Position numbers and translations under genes: made by a program. A stretch of DNA of 64,000 bases from Cerrena zonata (Eukaryota > Basidiomycota > Agaricomycetes > Polyporales > Cerrenaceae), in assembly GCA_038087015.1 (NCBI GenBank), contig JASBNA010000016.1, positions 248,001 through 312,000 of the forward strand, given 5' to 3'. Under the pieces are notes generated by a model. That model was not told where the DNA came from and did no database searches. It saw nothing but the letters and a program-made list of their open reading frames with translations. Position 1 is the first letter of the stretch, and each line of letters begins with the position of its first letter. Positions 11,947 through 23,572 of the stretch are shown one piece after another.

Positions 11947-13618
11947 CTAACCACTGAGATCAAGCCCAACCTGAGCCTGCCAACTCCTCTCCGAAAACGG
12001 CTGCTGAGGACCTCTCTGCACCATCCCATTATCCATCTCATTATACTCTCTCTGGAACTGCAACCCATTCCCCCTCCCCCGACTCCCAATACTCCCTCCT
12101 CCAAATATCCCAGGTCGTCTACCCCCGGGACCTCCCCGTCCACCAGGTAACAAACTCTCAACCCCACCCAACGGATCAGACCTCCCATTCCCTCCCATCA
12201 TCCCCATCCCCATTCCCATTCCGACGTTTTGGGAAACACCAAGTGAGGAAAGGTTACCTGTGGCTGACGCTGCTTGGGCCGAGATGGATAGTTGGATTTG
12301 GGGGTCGTTGAAGTTTCGTTGACCGAATCCAGGATGATTGAGGAGATGTCTGGAGGAATGTCTCGGCGGGATGGGGACTTGGGGATCCTCATCTTCCAAT
12401 CCTTCCATGGCGGACCTTAAAGGTGGTTGTTCTCTGATCCCGATATTCAAGTTCCCCATCATATTCAACCCTGGTGAATCCGACCTGGGACCTCCGCCGA
12501 TCATACTATCTCTCGATGGCGGTTCCGGGATAGTAGGTCGAGAGCGGAAAGGTATGGGATCGTAACGAGAGAGGTATTCCAGCTCATGAGCTTCTGTTAA
12601 AGTCCAACCTCGTTCTTCTGCGTGGGTTTGATTGATACCTAGGAGTGAACGGAGGTGTTCGTTCTCAGCTTCAAGACGAAGGATCTCAGCTTCGCGTTCG
12701 AGTGCCCAGTCGGCGCGGTTGTCTAGGAGAGAGAGGAGGGAATCATCTTCAGGGTGAAGTTGTGGCGACGACGGTCGAGAGGAAGGTTCGGGTTTTGTTT
12801 GTCTAGTTTCTGAAGGAGACGGGGGGTATGGTACAGGTGGGTATGTGGATATTGACTGTTCTAGTTGAGATTGTTGTGCGGGTGACGGGAGTCGCCAAGG
12901 TTGTGGTGAAGAGGAACCAGGTTCTTCTCCAGCGAGTGTCTGGACGAGACCACGCAAACACATCGCCAGACGTTCTAGGGAAGCAGATACTGCTGTGTTG
13001 GAAGAGAAATCTAGTTGGACGGAGGAGGTTTCGCGTGTGAGAAGCAGGTTTTCGTAATGTCGCGTGAGAGTGAGTTCGTGCTGTTGGGCAGCATGCTACG
13101 TGCAAATGGGTTGTAAGTAAAGGTCAAGGTTAAGGGAAATGGTTGGATATGGAGACATACAGCATGACTTCGGAATCTGGCCATGATAGTTTCCATGGTT
13201 TGTTCATAGTCTCGAAGTAGAGAGCTGAGTTGTTTGTTCTCGTGTAACAGCGTGTGGTTCTCGATGATGATTTGCGCATTCGTACGTTCAAGCTCAGACT
13301 CGAATGTCTCTGCAATATTAACAGCCTGAAGTTAAGGCATGTCACATTTGGCGAGAACTTGTTACGTACCTCTAGAGATGTCCATATTGACCCTCCTCAA
13401 CGCGAAACCACTCGAGACATCTGTCGCCTTACCCTATTCAATTTTACCTCGGTCAATAGACGCACCCCTCAGGAGGTATCAAAGCATACCTTTAGATTGT
13501 GGGTTACATTGTGCAGATTCGCTGCTAGCTTTTGGTTGTGTGTGTTATACTCGCTGAGCTCATGAAGGAGCTGCCATGCTTTCACGAGATCATTCTCTAT
13601 TGAATCGTAATGGTACAT
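11947..13618 (-). CDS. SIKE/FGFR1OP2-family coiled-coil protein (STRIPAK component, SCI1-like)
   Basis: Four exons (13618 to about 13490, a 64-base exon, 13309-13161, 13095-11947) splice in frame to 496 residues. The family's two coiled-coil blocks are visible. The first carries HENKQLSSLLRDYEQ then METIMARFR, matching the ENxxLxxxLxEHQxALELIMSKYR block of animal SIKE1. The second carries EILRLEAENEHLRSLLGI, matching the LAQLELENKELRELLSI block. Animal SIKE is about 210 residues; this protein adds a Pro-rich linker and a long Gly/Met/Arg-rich C-terminal tail with a GMGMGMGMMGG run. SIKE proteins and Sordaria SCI1 are subunits of the striatin-interacting phosphatase and kinase complex at the nuclear envelope and endomembranes, controlling hyphal fusion and fruiting. 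The family assignment comes from my comparison of these blocks; the role here is inferred. Confidence 0.78.
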
Positions 13619-14622
13619 GGCAACTAGAAAGATTAAATTCAGTCAACAAGAGTGGGCCAAAAGGACATTACATACATATGACCATGCAACAGGTTAGTGG
13701 CCTGTGGAAAGTATTATAACTTTGAGGCCAAGTTAGCGGTATGCACCTGAATCAGCGAAGCACTTCGCCACCGGAGTCCACCGCGTATGGGCGCCTGCTT
13801 TCGATCACCTCACGTTCCGTGTAAGGAAGGTCTTGTAGTCCGCCATTCAACGAGATTGTCATTGATATTGGTTATTGGGAATTTGACAGAAAGGGTCAGT
13901 GAAGTGGTATGATGCTCGATGTTTGTAATGGACGCATTTGAAAGTGTGTAGGTGTATGCTAAAAGTTCCTCTCAATGTTCTTTCTGACCTCTGACGATAT
14001 ATTTCTTGCAGGACATCTATGACCGACATCACGACTCGAGGCGACGTTCTGATAAACTAAATGCATTTGAGCCAAGGTCGAAACCATTGTTCTTACACCT
14101 GCCGTACAGTTGATCGAAGGCAGTGAGACAGTAGACAAACAGAACGGACCATAGCAACGCATATGGATGGTGATTGGAGGGTGTCTGCAACGACGAGAAA
14201 GAGCCAGTCGCAGTTCGTGTGCGATGTGGTGGAATATTTGGAGAACATTCATGCGCGAAGACAAGGCCCCTGGTTACGGACGAAGAGAGGATTGCCATGT
14301 TAGGGCGTCGGGTAGCGTTTAGGGCAGGCCAGCGCGGACTCCGAAGTGATTGGCGGGAGGCGCCGTGAGTCTCGCCAGCGACTGGGATTCGGTCTTGGAC
14401 TTGCACTTGCACCGTTTGCACTCTACTCTCTTCGTATATATCCTTTCCCTGCTGTACAACACCAACACTCGCTTCCTTCCTTGGCACAAAACGCGCATCA
14501 GTCTCTGTTACTTTTACTTGCCCATTTTAAACTTGCCGCTCTAACAACCCGCTTGCTACACCCGGCTCGCTCGTTGCACCACACTCGCACCCCATCCCGA
14601 CTGCTACATCCCTTACCACGCA
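13619..14622. promoter_or_regulatory. Divergent promoter region
   Basis: About 1 kb between the start codons of the SIKE-like gene (leftwards) and the R3HCC1-like gene (rightwards). The plus-strand side is pyrimidine-rich from 14420 onward (CTTCGTATATATCC near 14430) and fits a core promoter. No coding exon could be supported inside; short open stretches on both strands do not splice together. Confidence 0.4.
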
Positions 14623-15553
14623 ATGGCAGCAGCACTCTCTCAACTCTCCGCATGCGTAACTCGCATCCTGTCTCTCACCGGCTTCCCGAAGGAGCTCAAG
14701 ACGCGGGACATCCAAGCTGCCTTCTCCGAATGGGATAACGTTAACGGAGGTTTCAAAATTAAGTGGATTGACGACACTAGCTTGTTGATTGTGTTCAATG
14801 ATGCTACTGCTGGTGAGTACTCCCTTCGTTATTGCGAAAATTTCGATGTATTCCTGGGGATAGACATTTACCAATTAGCCGAGCGCATGTCTTCTACCAC
14901 GCCTTCTTCGGCCTGTTGATGTATCTGTAACATGACTGAATGATGACATATCTTTTCTACTAGCCAAACGAGCCTACCTCCATACATTGGCTTTCCCGCC
15001 TCCTGCATTTGCATCCCCCAACTCCACACAAATTGCCACCATCAAGCCATACGATGGTCCTGACGCTCAGAACGTCATTCAGAACGTGAATGCACGACAA
15101 CACAACAATGGACGAGGCCACAACTCTCGTGGTTCCGTCGCCCATGGTCGCGGCATCTCCGTTAGCACTTCATTCCGAACAAATCGTGATAACAACTCTG
15201 TAGCCAATGCTGCAGTAAACGGCAACGCTAATGCTGCTGACCCTAATCGCGTATCCCCTCAAGGTCGCGATCAACCATCCCCTACATTACCCGACCTCCC
15301 ATCTCATCCGACACTAAATTCCCTTATCTCTTCCTCACTTGGAGGAGTAACAGACCCAACTATCAACGATCCTGCCGTCATTGCTGCTCAGCCAGAACAC
15401 GGCGCACCCCGTATTGGTGACCCAGGCAAGAGAATGCTGGGCGCTGCGCTCGGTGTCAGACACCCCGGCCTCCCACCTCGCACTATTGGCGGTGCTGCAA
15501 ACGGAATCGGAGATGTGACGAGGGCCATGAGCGGACTCGTTGTCGCGGAGTAA
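14623..15553 (+). CDS. R3HCC1-like protein with an RRM-type fold
   Basis: Two exons (14623-14812, 14964-15553; phase-1 GTGAGT intron with a TTCTACTAG acceptor) give 259 residues. Residues 15-70 contain LTGFPKELKTRDIQAAF and then FKIKWIDDTSLLIVF, followed across the splice by AKRAYL. This matches the C-terminal domain of animal R3HCC1 and R3HCC1L, where the pattern is FPxEFKTEDLL ... GFDIKWVDDTHALGVF. That domain is a divergent RNA-recognition-motif fold. The rest is Asn/Gly/Arg-rich and probably disordered, ending with a conserved-looking segment around GKRMLGAALGVRHPGLP. The R3H domain of the animal proteins is absent. It is likely an RNA-associated protein; the exact role is unknown. Confidence 0.65.
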
Positions 15554-15747
15554 ATGGTCTTATGGCATTTGCTTCGCTGTCGTTTTAGGGCTCTATTCGC
15601 AGATCACTCATTCAGGAGAAGCATGTTGTGGATCGGATAGTGGGAGTGGGATTCATTCACTTTTTGTAAGTTCGGAATATCTGCGGTGTACGAACGTATT
15701 ACGTCGGAGTGTAGTTCTAGGACTACCCTCATTCTCTCCCTTTTTAT

Positions 15748-16341
15748 TATGGAAGTTCCTCAATGTTTATCTTTACTCAACTGTCTTTCATTTGACCCAC
15801 TCGTTGGATGTATCCGGAAGGCCCGCTGTGTGGTGCGCGAGTGGCAAGTTCCTTTCTTTGTGTCTTTCCAGTAGTTTCTTCGGGTTTCAGGATCTTAATC
15901 GACCAACCACTTCTTTCACTCGTGATGACGTATTTGAAGCGGTGGCTTTACAGCGAGACCTAAGCTTGGTGTTAAATGAACTCGAGGCTTCCATTTTCAA
16001 AGGTACGTAATTCCCCTCTCTCTTTGTCTTCTGCGCATGAGGAACATGAGGCAGGCAGTCGGAGCGAACGTCTTATCAATTCGCGACATCGGAACCAGAC
16101 TCGAGGCCAACCACGAGTCTCGACAATTCAACGTTTATTTGGGGTGTGTAGGAGATCACGATACAATATGTATCTGGTGACTATACATCCGATTACAATC
16201 CATATACGCTTGTCCAATGGCAAAAAAACGGTGCCCCTTCTGCGAGTTGGAATTAATGTGAGTATCCTCGGAGACCGTGAAGCGTCCCGAACGCATACAC
16301 TCAGCCACTCCTGCCATATCCCCCTCATCATTCGCATATAA
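15748..16341 (+). CDS. Tentative small multi-exon gene, unrecognised
   Basis: An ATG at 15748 opens a frame that can splice (donor GTTCCT, acceptor GGGTTTCAG near 15890) into an exon reading TSFTRDDVFEAVALQRD then VLNELEASIFK, which ends at a GTACGT donor near 16011. After an AG near 16055 a frame reads VLSIRDIGTRLEANHESRQF. These pieces look coding, but the rest of the gene cannot be completed and another frame is also open to 16341. It begins only about 195 bases after the stop of the previous gene. It could be a real fast-evolving gene, or an overlapping 3'UTR with chance open frames. Confidence 0.3.
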
Positions 16342-16660
16342 CCATCTTTTGGGAAGCATTTAAGTAATTGTGATCGTTGAAGGGTTAGGTACACGCTGCA
16401 AGGATGGGTGTGGCTCAATGGCGGTTGTAGGCAGTACAACAATGTACCGCTGGGTCGCTGACGGAGGCCTGGCTGCTTCTCCACTCCATGGATCGCTGAT
16501 CATTCAAGCTCAGTTCGGTCTAGATTTCATCAAACGCTGAATCGAACTCAAAACGACGTGACTGTTGACTGCGGTTTACTTGTAATGGTGATTCCAACTC
16601 AATGTTGACGGTGTGTGTTGGTGCCTCACGACCAATCCAATTAACTAACGTGCCTCCTAT

Positions 16661-17834
16661 TCAGCAGGTTATCAAATTACTTGACCTTGTGGACCTTGCT
16701 GCCTTTATATATTCCTTGAAACTATCAGTCAGTTTAACTATACATTCAAGACGATCAAGCGCGTAGGCCCACAGCCATCCTAGAACCACGCCGAACAGAA
16801 AGACGGAGAAGATGAACTCCTCAAGTTCTGATTCGGAACAAAAGCGCTTCAGAGTGGCTATACTGAACCTATTCAAGTTGGCGGTTATACTAGGAATTGG
16901 CATAGGCTGCTACTTATATGCTAACGGTGTTGTGTTGCCCTACCTAGAGTTCTACTAGACATCCAACAATCATTTGTTCGGGTCCGTCTACCCTATCGTC
17001 CATCATATTGATTACCTGGATTCTCTAGCTTCCTTGACACGACCGGTGATGTTTCCCAAGAAAGAGCATGGTACGCAAACTCGTTGATCAGGTCCCTGAG
17101 GTACACTTCCCACCTAGAACCCATTGATTCAGAGCTGCTAAGTGACCGAGTGTCAGTTGTCCAAAGTCGCAAACTGTATGTTTCCGGCCCCGTCTGCAGA
17201 AATTTAAACGGAGGAACTTGGGTGGAGTAGATGCTGATATGAAGTTTCAACACCTTTTGTATTCGAGGGTCACAGGCGGTGAGGCCGGTGAGGTCCCAAA
17301 ACAGCGTGACTGAGATCCTCGACGTGTTTCCCCCTCTAGAAGATACTTCTGGTGGCAACTTCTAGAATTTTTAGGATACCTCCTTTTGTCTGACGGCAGT
17401 GGAGTCTGAGATTCGTGTCGCAAAGAAGGATTGGATCCCAAACGCGTCAAGAGTGGTCCTAGGCACCGGTTCAGGATCTCTTTATACCTTTTCCTGCACT
17501 TCTCCCGTCGTACATCACCGTACGAAAGCTATGGGAGGTTAGTGTATCGCGCAAATTGAGCCTTTCGAAAACAAGAGATACTGATGGTAATCAAATGTGA
17601 GACATATCTCATATGCAACAGTTGTGTTCCTTTGAATACAAGCAGCACTGGTGATGTCGGATTGATCTGGCCTATACATGTGTGAGTTTGATGGTGTACA
17701 GAAATGCCCTCGTACCTCGAGTTCAATGGAAACAAACGGCAGTCCCTGAATTGATTAAAGGGAGTTAGTCAGGTACTTTGGTTTAATACTACGCACCGGG
17801 CTGCATTGTCGTCATCTGGGAAGTTAGGACACGA
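16661..17834 (-). CDS. Unrecognised multi-exon protein with a C-terminal membrane segment
   Basis: Minus-strand exons read towards a stop at 16661. The last exon (about 16661-16907) encodes a helix with FIFSVFLFGVVLGWLWAYAL near the C-terminus, which looks like a transmembrane anchor. The exon before it (about 17357-17010) contains ISVTLFWDLTGLTACDPRI and VLKLHISIYSTQVPPF, alternating hydrophobic strands suggesting a beta-sandwich. Further upstream are TTVAYEICLTFDYH (about 17600-17690) and a small exon ending before a GTGCGT donor near 17810. Splice phases around 17370-17460 are ambiguous and the start codon is not settled. I infer a cytosolic beta-rich domain on a tail anchor; no family recognised. 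Confidence 0.4.
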
Positions 17835-17873
17835 CTACAATACATAGAGCAGTGCTCGTGAGGTTATCGAAGG

Positions 17874-19045
17874 TTGTGCGGTGCTCCAGCTCGCCAGTCC
17901 AAGACGCCGCCGATGAGAGACGTACATGATGCCGTCACGGAGTTTTGGAGTGAATACTTACTCTATGGTCGACGGCTGTGTATAATTAAGTACACCATCA
18001 TACCCATTCGTTTCATTCAGCGTTTCCGAGAAGCTCGGGCTTGGACGAAGAGTCTAAAGACAGCTGCAGTTCGTTATCAAGCCGAGATGGTACTATTAGT
18101 ACCGTATAGTACCTTATGTAAGACTGTCTCATATTTCATGGAACTCGGCGGAAAGCTGACCTGACTTTTTGCTCAAACCCTCTCGTGTCATCATGGATCA
18201 ACCATCGATGTGAAAATGACCCCAAGAACGGTGTTTCGTGATTTTCCAGCGGTAGAAAATGCTGAGACAGTCTTCGGACGTGAACAAGAGCTTCATCATC
18301 ATTTCCGTGAGTTCCAATAGCGCTTCTACTCTAAGAACAAAACATGACGTTACGTACTGTGTCCCTGGATAGGGTCTCTGGACAATAGCATCCGTGGCTG
18401 ATATCATTTCCCTGTTGAACAGGGTGTATGACTCTGTTCCCAAGATGTGGGCAATCTGGGCGGGCAGCAACAATCGGCAGAATATAAATAAGGCTATCCG
18501 ACAAATCAGGGTATTTTTATCGAAGCGTAGTTCAACCATAGTTGTAATTATAATTGACAGAAGTGCTAATGGTTTCAAATCTGCACACGCTGGATACTCC
18601 ATCGGTACGCCACGCCCCTTCCCATAGGCAGTTCATCATAACGAAGTTTGACAGGAACATAACCGCTTATTCCCATTCTCAGATGTCTGAATGAAACTTT
18701 GAGCCTCCGTACCTGTTGTGGAGAAAGTTAGAGAAGCGACAAATGTTGTTCTTATCTCTATTTTTATTTTTAAAAAGGCACAACGACAAAGGCGTAATGG
18801 GTCAAATTTTCAAACATACAATGGTTCTTTCAATTCACTTCCATTTTACGCCGAGACGGACCCATTCAATTGGCGAACTCAGCCCGGTTAACCTCCATGC
18901 GATCGCACACTTGCAGGGGCCATGTTTGATATGCCATGTCAGGGAACGATACGGTGATATCCAGGGCGACCGTGATGATCTATCTTAGTATCTATTGTGT
19001 AACATATCCCGTGAGTGGTTCATACACTCTTCCGGCGCCCAGTCG
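17874..19045. other. Unresolved coding-like stretch
   Basis: Both strands have open frames and I could not choose between them. On the plus strand, an ATG at about 18216 opens TPRTVFRDFPAVENAETVFG, with a GTGAGT donor near 18309 and an acceptor near 18388 leading to ADIISLLNRVYDSVPKMWA. On the minus strand, 18602-18198 is one 134-residue frame with a hydrophobic stretch. The plus-strand splice signals are better. No known domain was recognised. Confidence 0.3.
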
Positions 19046-21087
19046 AACGTTTCCCGCATTCCATTGCGAATCGGCGTTGCCACAAATTGATCTCACCCGG
19101 GTTGTCCAAGATGTATCCCAACAACTCGCGTCTACAATTATAGCACGGACTGTTACAAAGGCTATCGATGAACAGCGTTCCGGGTCACTGCGGTGTTCAT
19201 CTGAATCATGTCAGCTAACCGTCTGATGGCTCATTCATACATATATCCCACAAGGAATCGTAGTTCAACCTCTCCCCCAAATACTACAGCAACCCTATTA
19301 TGCCTCCCCTTTGGGTTTCCAATCACACCAAGCGACGCCATTCATGGTGCGACCTGGCCACAGCCGCCATTGCCAAAACGGATGAGCCACCATTTAAGCG
19401 CATGAAGCGGAGCATGTCTCTGGAAGCATCAAGATTGGCATTGCACAGGAGTGCAGGACATGAGGAAGGTCATATCGATGTTCTTTGCCCTTCCCTGAGA
19501 ACCGAGAACAAAGGGCGGAGACTGTCTCGTGGCCACGAGTATACCGTGCGTATTTGTTTCTGTTACTCATCTCCGAGCCATCATAGCCTTTTATGTCGCT
19601 TCTTGTCCATCTTCTCCATTCGTTGCACAGTCGCGGACTTGCTCGGCTCCAGGGTCAATTACCCCACCGTAGCAATTCCTTTGTGTAAACGTATTGTGAA
19701 CCTTCTTTAGAGCCACTAGACCTTTCTAACGCCATTGACATTCGGCTGATTTCACCTGATATAGCAACAGGCGCTCAACTTTACCTGCGATCGGAAATGC
19801 CAACCACACAGTGTCTTCGGCTGTCGATATCTGGATTCTCAAGGATACAGTGCATCTGGATCCGCGGTTTCAATTACTTTGACCACTAATGGGCCCTTGC
19901 TTCGCAATGAGGCATTCCCCTGTCGCCAATCCGCCACTTGTGATGGTACTTATACCGAGGGTTCGTTTGGAAATCCTTTGCGCTCCCGTTCGCCCCTCAG
20001 AACTGCATCCCCGCATCCCTCCACCAAGATGACAGACGCTTATGCCTCACCATACAACCAACCTTACCAATACTACTCACCTGCAGGTGTACCTTCGAGT
20101 TCCGATACTTATGTGGCGGGCCCTTCGTATTACACTCCTTCCGCTTCTGTTACAACTTCTTCACTGAACCACGGAGAAGTTCCTTGCACCATGACCAACT
20201 CCGAGTATGCGAGATATTGGGGAACAGAGGTCATGATGCAGCAATGGCCAACCGATGTTAGCCCTATAGACTCCGAGACTTGGGACTGTGTACCCGAGAA
20301 CTCTCCCTCGACATCGAGCTACTACTCCTTTTCGCCACAAGTTCCACCATCTCTCTCTCGTGGCTCGTCAAGCTGTTCGTCTTCTTTCCAGGACCCTGCG
20401 TACTTCTCAGGACCCTATCAGCAGGAACTTGATGCTACAGCTTATGCGGGGTTCAATCAAACCCACGAATACTACAACTGTGGCGTAGCTCAGGGTAATG
20501 ACCAATTCTCGACGACAATGGGAGGGTCATCTGAGATGATTGTCCCATCACAATTGGATCTATCGTCAGGCAAGATTCTAGCCCTAGCGCCACAGCAGGC
20601 AGAGGTAATCAATTGCCTCCAGACGGTACCCTCACAAAACGCACTGGCTGCGTTCATTCCTCCGCCTTCATTACCCAAACCACCAACAGTCCAATCAGCA
20701 CCCGTTGTTCACGCTCCTCGTCCGCGCCGGCCTTACATTCCTCCATGGCAGTGTGACCCTAATATTGACCTCGACCAATATCTGACGGTGCCGAACAACC
20801 CGAATAACACACCGTGTCAATCTGTTGCGGGCGATGGCAGCTTGGACACTGTCATGGAGGAGTCGGCGGAACTTGATGACTTGACCGAAGAAGACGAGGA
20901 GTTCGAAGATGATCAGGGAGAGTTAGACTCTGAAGAAGATGGGGATATGGTGGAAGATATCGAAAATGGTCATTGGACCCATCCAGCGCCACTAGTGGAC
21001 CAATTCGCGTTCACCGGGACGCTTGACTCGAGCTCTCTTCTCTTCCAATCGGTATCGGACTCGGTCAAGTTTGCTTGTTCAGCATAA
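19046..21087 (+). CDS. Unrecognised acidic, Ser/Tyr/Pro-rich protein, possibly a regulator
   Basis: The final exon is open from about 19765 to the stop at 21087 and encodes over 430 residues. It starts with an SRSPLRTASPHPS-type segment and continues with Tyr/Ser/Pro-rich sequence. RPRRPYIPPWQCDPNIDLDQ lies at about two thirds of its length, and near the C-terminus is a very acidic stretch rich in Asp/Glu (20860-20970). Upstream exons probably include 19046-19190 (VVQDVSQQLASTIIARTVTK) and about 19400-19547 (KRMKRSMSLEASRLAL), the latter ending at a GTGCGT donor. The basic KRMKR cluster could be a nuclear localisation signal, and acidic plus Pro/Ser-rich regions would suit a transcription activator. 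I searched for homeodomain, HMG and zinc-cluster signatures and found none. Exon joins between 19190 and 19400 are unresolved. Confidence 0.45.
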
Positions 21088-21649
21088 CTTACAGCATATT
21101 ATGATCGTCATATATGACACTTTTTCTATGTCATGCCTACGTTTTGTTTTTCCCATCGCATATCCCTTTCCCTGACGTCTTCATTCATTTTCGTTCTCAC
21201 CTGACTCGGGCCCAGACTTCTGACTCATGCAAGCATTCTAATTTATTCAAGCATGCGTTCATATCATTATACCCACTTGTAGAATACTCGCTTTGTATCT
21301 TGTACACAATCACGTCCCTAGCGTAACAGACACATGAGTATAATATGCACTAAAGTAACTCTTGGACTCGTAGTTGAACACGGTGTGAAAATGACCACAT
21401 TGAAAATAGGTTGTGTAAACGATCGTGACTGCGATCTCGATCTGATCGCTAAGGGCCGGTTACTTATACAACCGGAATAAATCATTTCAGAAACATATAT
21501 GGGGAAGCGTGGAAGGTTAGTTTCACCTCATACTCCTGTCTCCTCCCTTCATGCTCATACCGGAGAAGCGTTACTTCACAGTCCCTTTGTGGCCTGTATG
21601 AGTTTATAACATCATTGTGTTTACCAAAGGGATATCTGGAGAGCCCGCC
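21088..21649. other. Intergenic region
   Basis: The 3' flank of the preceding gene, T-rich to about 21300, followed by the probable promoter of the gene starting near 21650. No additional gene was supported. Confidence 0.5.
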
Positions 21650-22562
21650 ATGTTGTCATATTTGAGAAATTCCTTGGAATCCGGTAGTTCGCGCCCCGCC
21701 AGTGCAAGCTGCAGTCCCAGGGAAACTGAACCTGTTCTTGTACGTTCTTCTATTTGTCACGCTATGTATCAAGCTTATTCGAAGTTCTCAGCGTTTAAGC
21801 ATAGATGGTCTCCGAGATACAATCCCGAATCTCCAGTGGTCCAAAGTGGCGCGTAAGTGCGTCAGTACGGTCGCACCATTGTACACCGCTGTACGGGATA
21901 CTCTGCATAACGATGTGGAGCATCTCACGCAGCTTTTCATTGAGCTCGAAACCTCCTATGACAGTGATACGCTGCATGATGGGGTACGTACGTTATCTTC
22001 AACATGAGAAATACATGTGTAAACTAATAAGTACAGGGGTACGTATCCGAACTACAGGCATCGGAAACATCCTGCTCAGAGATCTTCTCTCCCTCAGAAA
22101 TGGCTATCGACGAGTCGGAATCGGTACGTTCTCCGAAAATCTGGGACAGCAGATTTATTCATTCACACTTCCTCTTCACAGAGCACGGGCGAGCCCTTCA
22201 CAATACATAGCTCTCACCCTGAAATCCCTAGCATTGTGATCACGCCATGTCCCTCGCAGGAGCGGGACCGTTCGTGTTGGGTACCGTTCCAAGACGCATC
22301 ATTCGGTAATCGACTTTCCGTTCCTATGCACCTTGCGGTCAACGATGTGTTTCCGCCGTTAGTGGCAAAACCCATACCGTTCGTTGAGCACTGGCGTTTC
22401 GTCGACGGACATTGGATGGCATTACTTCCAACTCTGGAAGAGCAAATGCAAAAGGGCATGTTTTCAAGGCCCACCCTGTCGAGACGTCGAAAAAGCTACT
22501 GTGATGCTAGGGCAAGATGCCCGCCATCTGGAAATGCACGCAGGACATCGTCACCGCGCTAA
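21650..22562 (+). CDS. Unrecognised protein with an N-terminal membrane segment
   Basis: The well-supported exons are about 21721-21983, 22037-22123 and 22182-22562, joined by GTACGT donors and CAG acceptors, both introns in phase 0. They begin with a hydrophobic helix containing LNLFLYVLLFVTLCIKLI, followed by a helical region (DTLHNDVEHLTQLFIELE), an acidic/Ser linker and a C-terminal domain with FVEHWRFVDGHWMALLPTLE. The ATG at 21650 can join through a 37-base intron (21684-21720). That is short for this window, so the true start may lie elsewhere. The layout suggests a single-pass membrane protein with a cytosolic tail; no family recognised. Confidence 0.5.
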
Positions 22563-23572
22563 AGCTACCGAATCTTCTGATGCTTACTTTTCTGTTCGGC
22601 CAGCTTGTTTTACATCGAGCCTAGATTGACCATGTATATTCATATTTAGGAGTTTCCTGTTGCTCTATCTGACCGTGTAGACAGTGCTCAGACTCAGTCT
22701 GGATTGTAGAAGCATTTCCATATTTCAATGTGCGTTTTGACAGCTACATCGTAAGGAGCTGATTGGTCGTCTTTCTAGTTTGCAATTTCCTGGTGAAGAG
22801 AAGAATCAAATTCAGAATGAAACAAAGGTTTGATCATCTTGTGCGGGTTCGGGATTGCCCCCAACTGAATAGAATTGCTGACAAACTCTTGTGATTGCCA
22901 ACAACCAAAAGTATACGGATGGATCATCATACATCACTCTGTGAGATGTAGACGTGTCAGGGTGCTCAGTTCGGGGCAGTTACCGGGTTAGGAAAATTTG
23001 TAGTGGAAGACAGATCGCAGTCAATAATTATGTCGGAGAGCCGCAACACCCGATTTGCTGTCTATTCAGTTGTTCAGAACTATATTGTATACCCAACCGA
23101 ATCACATAGCTCCTTGATAAGGATTGGCAATGCATTTCAGAGCATTGCCGTACTAAAAACTAAACAACTGACCTGCGGCAATTGGTATTCAAGCAACAAT
23201 CACGACACAAATCGGATAGCTCGGACGGGATTTCTTCTATATTCAAATAAAAATAAATAACGAAGTTGTGTCCCTAGCAAGGACGTTCCAGATATAGATA
23301 TATTGTAGACCAACCAACAACCATTGGAAATAATTAACCAAGTTGTATCCACAGGGTATTGAACAGCAGGGGAATCGCTGCGAAAAGAAGGGTATGCTAC
23401 GTGAGTGCAGCTATCGTAGTTAGGTGTCGTAAAGACAACATAATACACTGTAGAGGAAATGGAGATGTATAGAATCACTGATACAAATGTGGTGGGGGAT
23501 CGAGGACTGGGAAAACGAAGGGTGTCCTGACTCCCATCATACACGGGGTGTGGTGGCTTGATGTTGTACATT
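22563..23572. other. Intergenic region between converging genes
   Basis: About 1 kb between the stop of the plus-strand membrane protein and the stop of the minus-strand secreted protein. It is A/T-rich, and minus-strand open frames here run on from the 3' flank of the secreted-protein gene. No gene is supported. Confidence 0.5.

Noticed and set aside
17874..21087. Possible homeodomain mating-type locus
   Set aside because: I looked for W-F-x-N-x-R homeodomain signatures in all frames and saw none; the neighbours typical of that locus (mitochondrial intermediate peptidase) are also absent.
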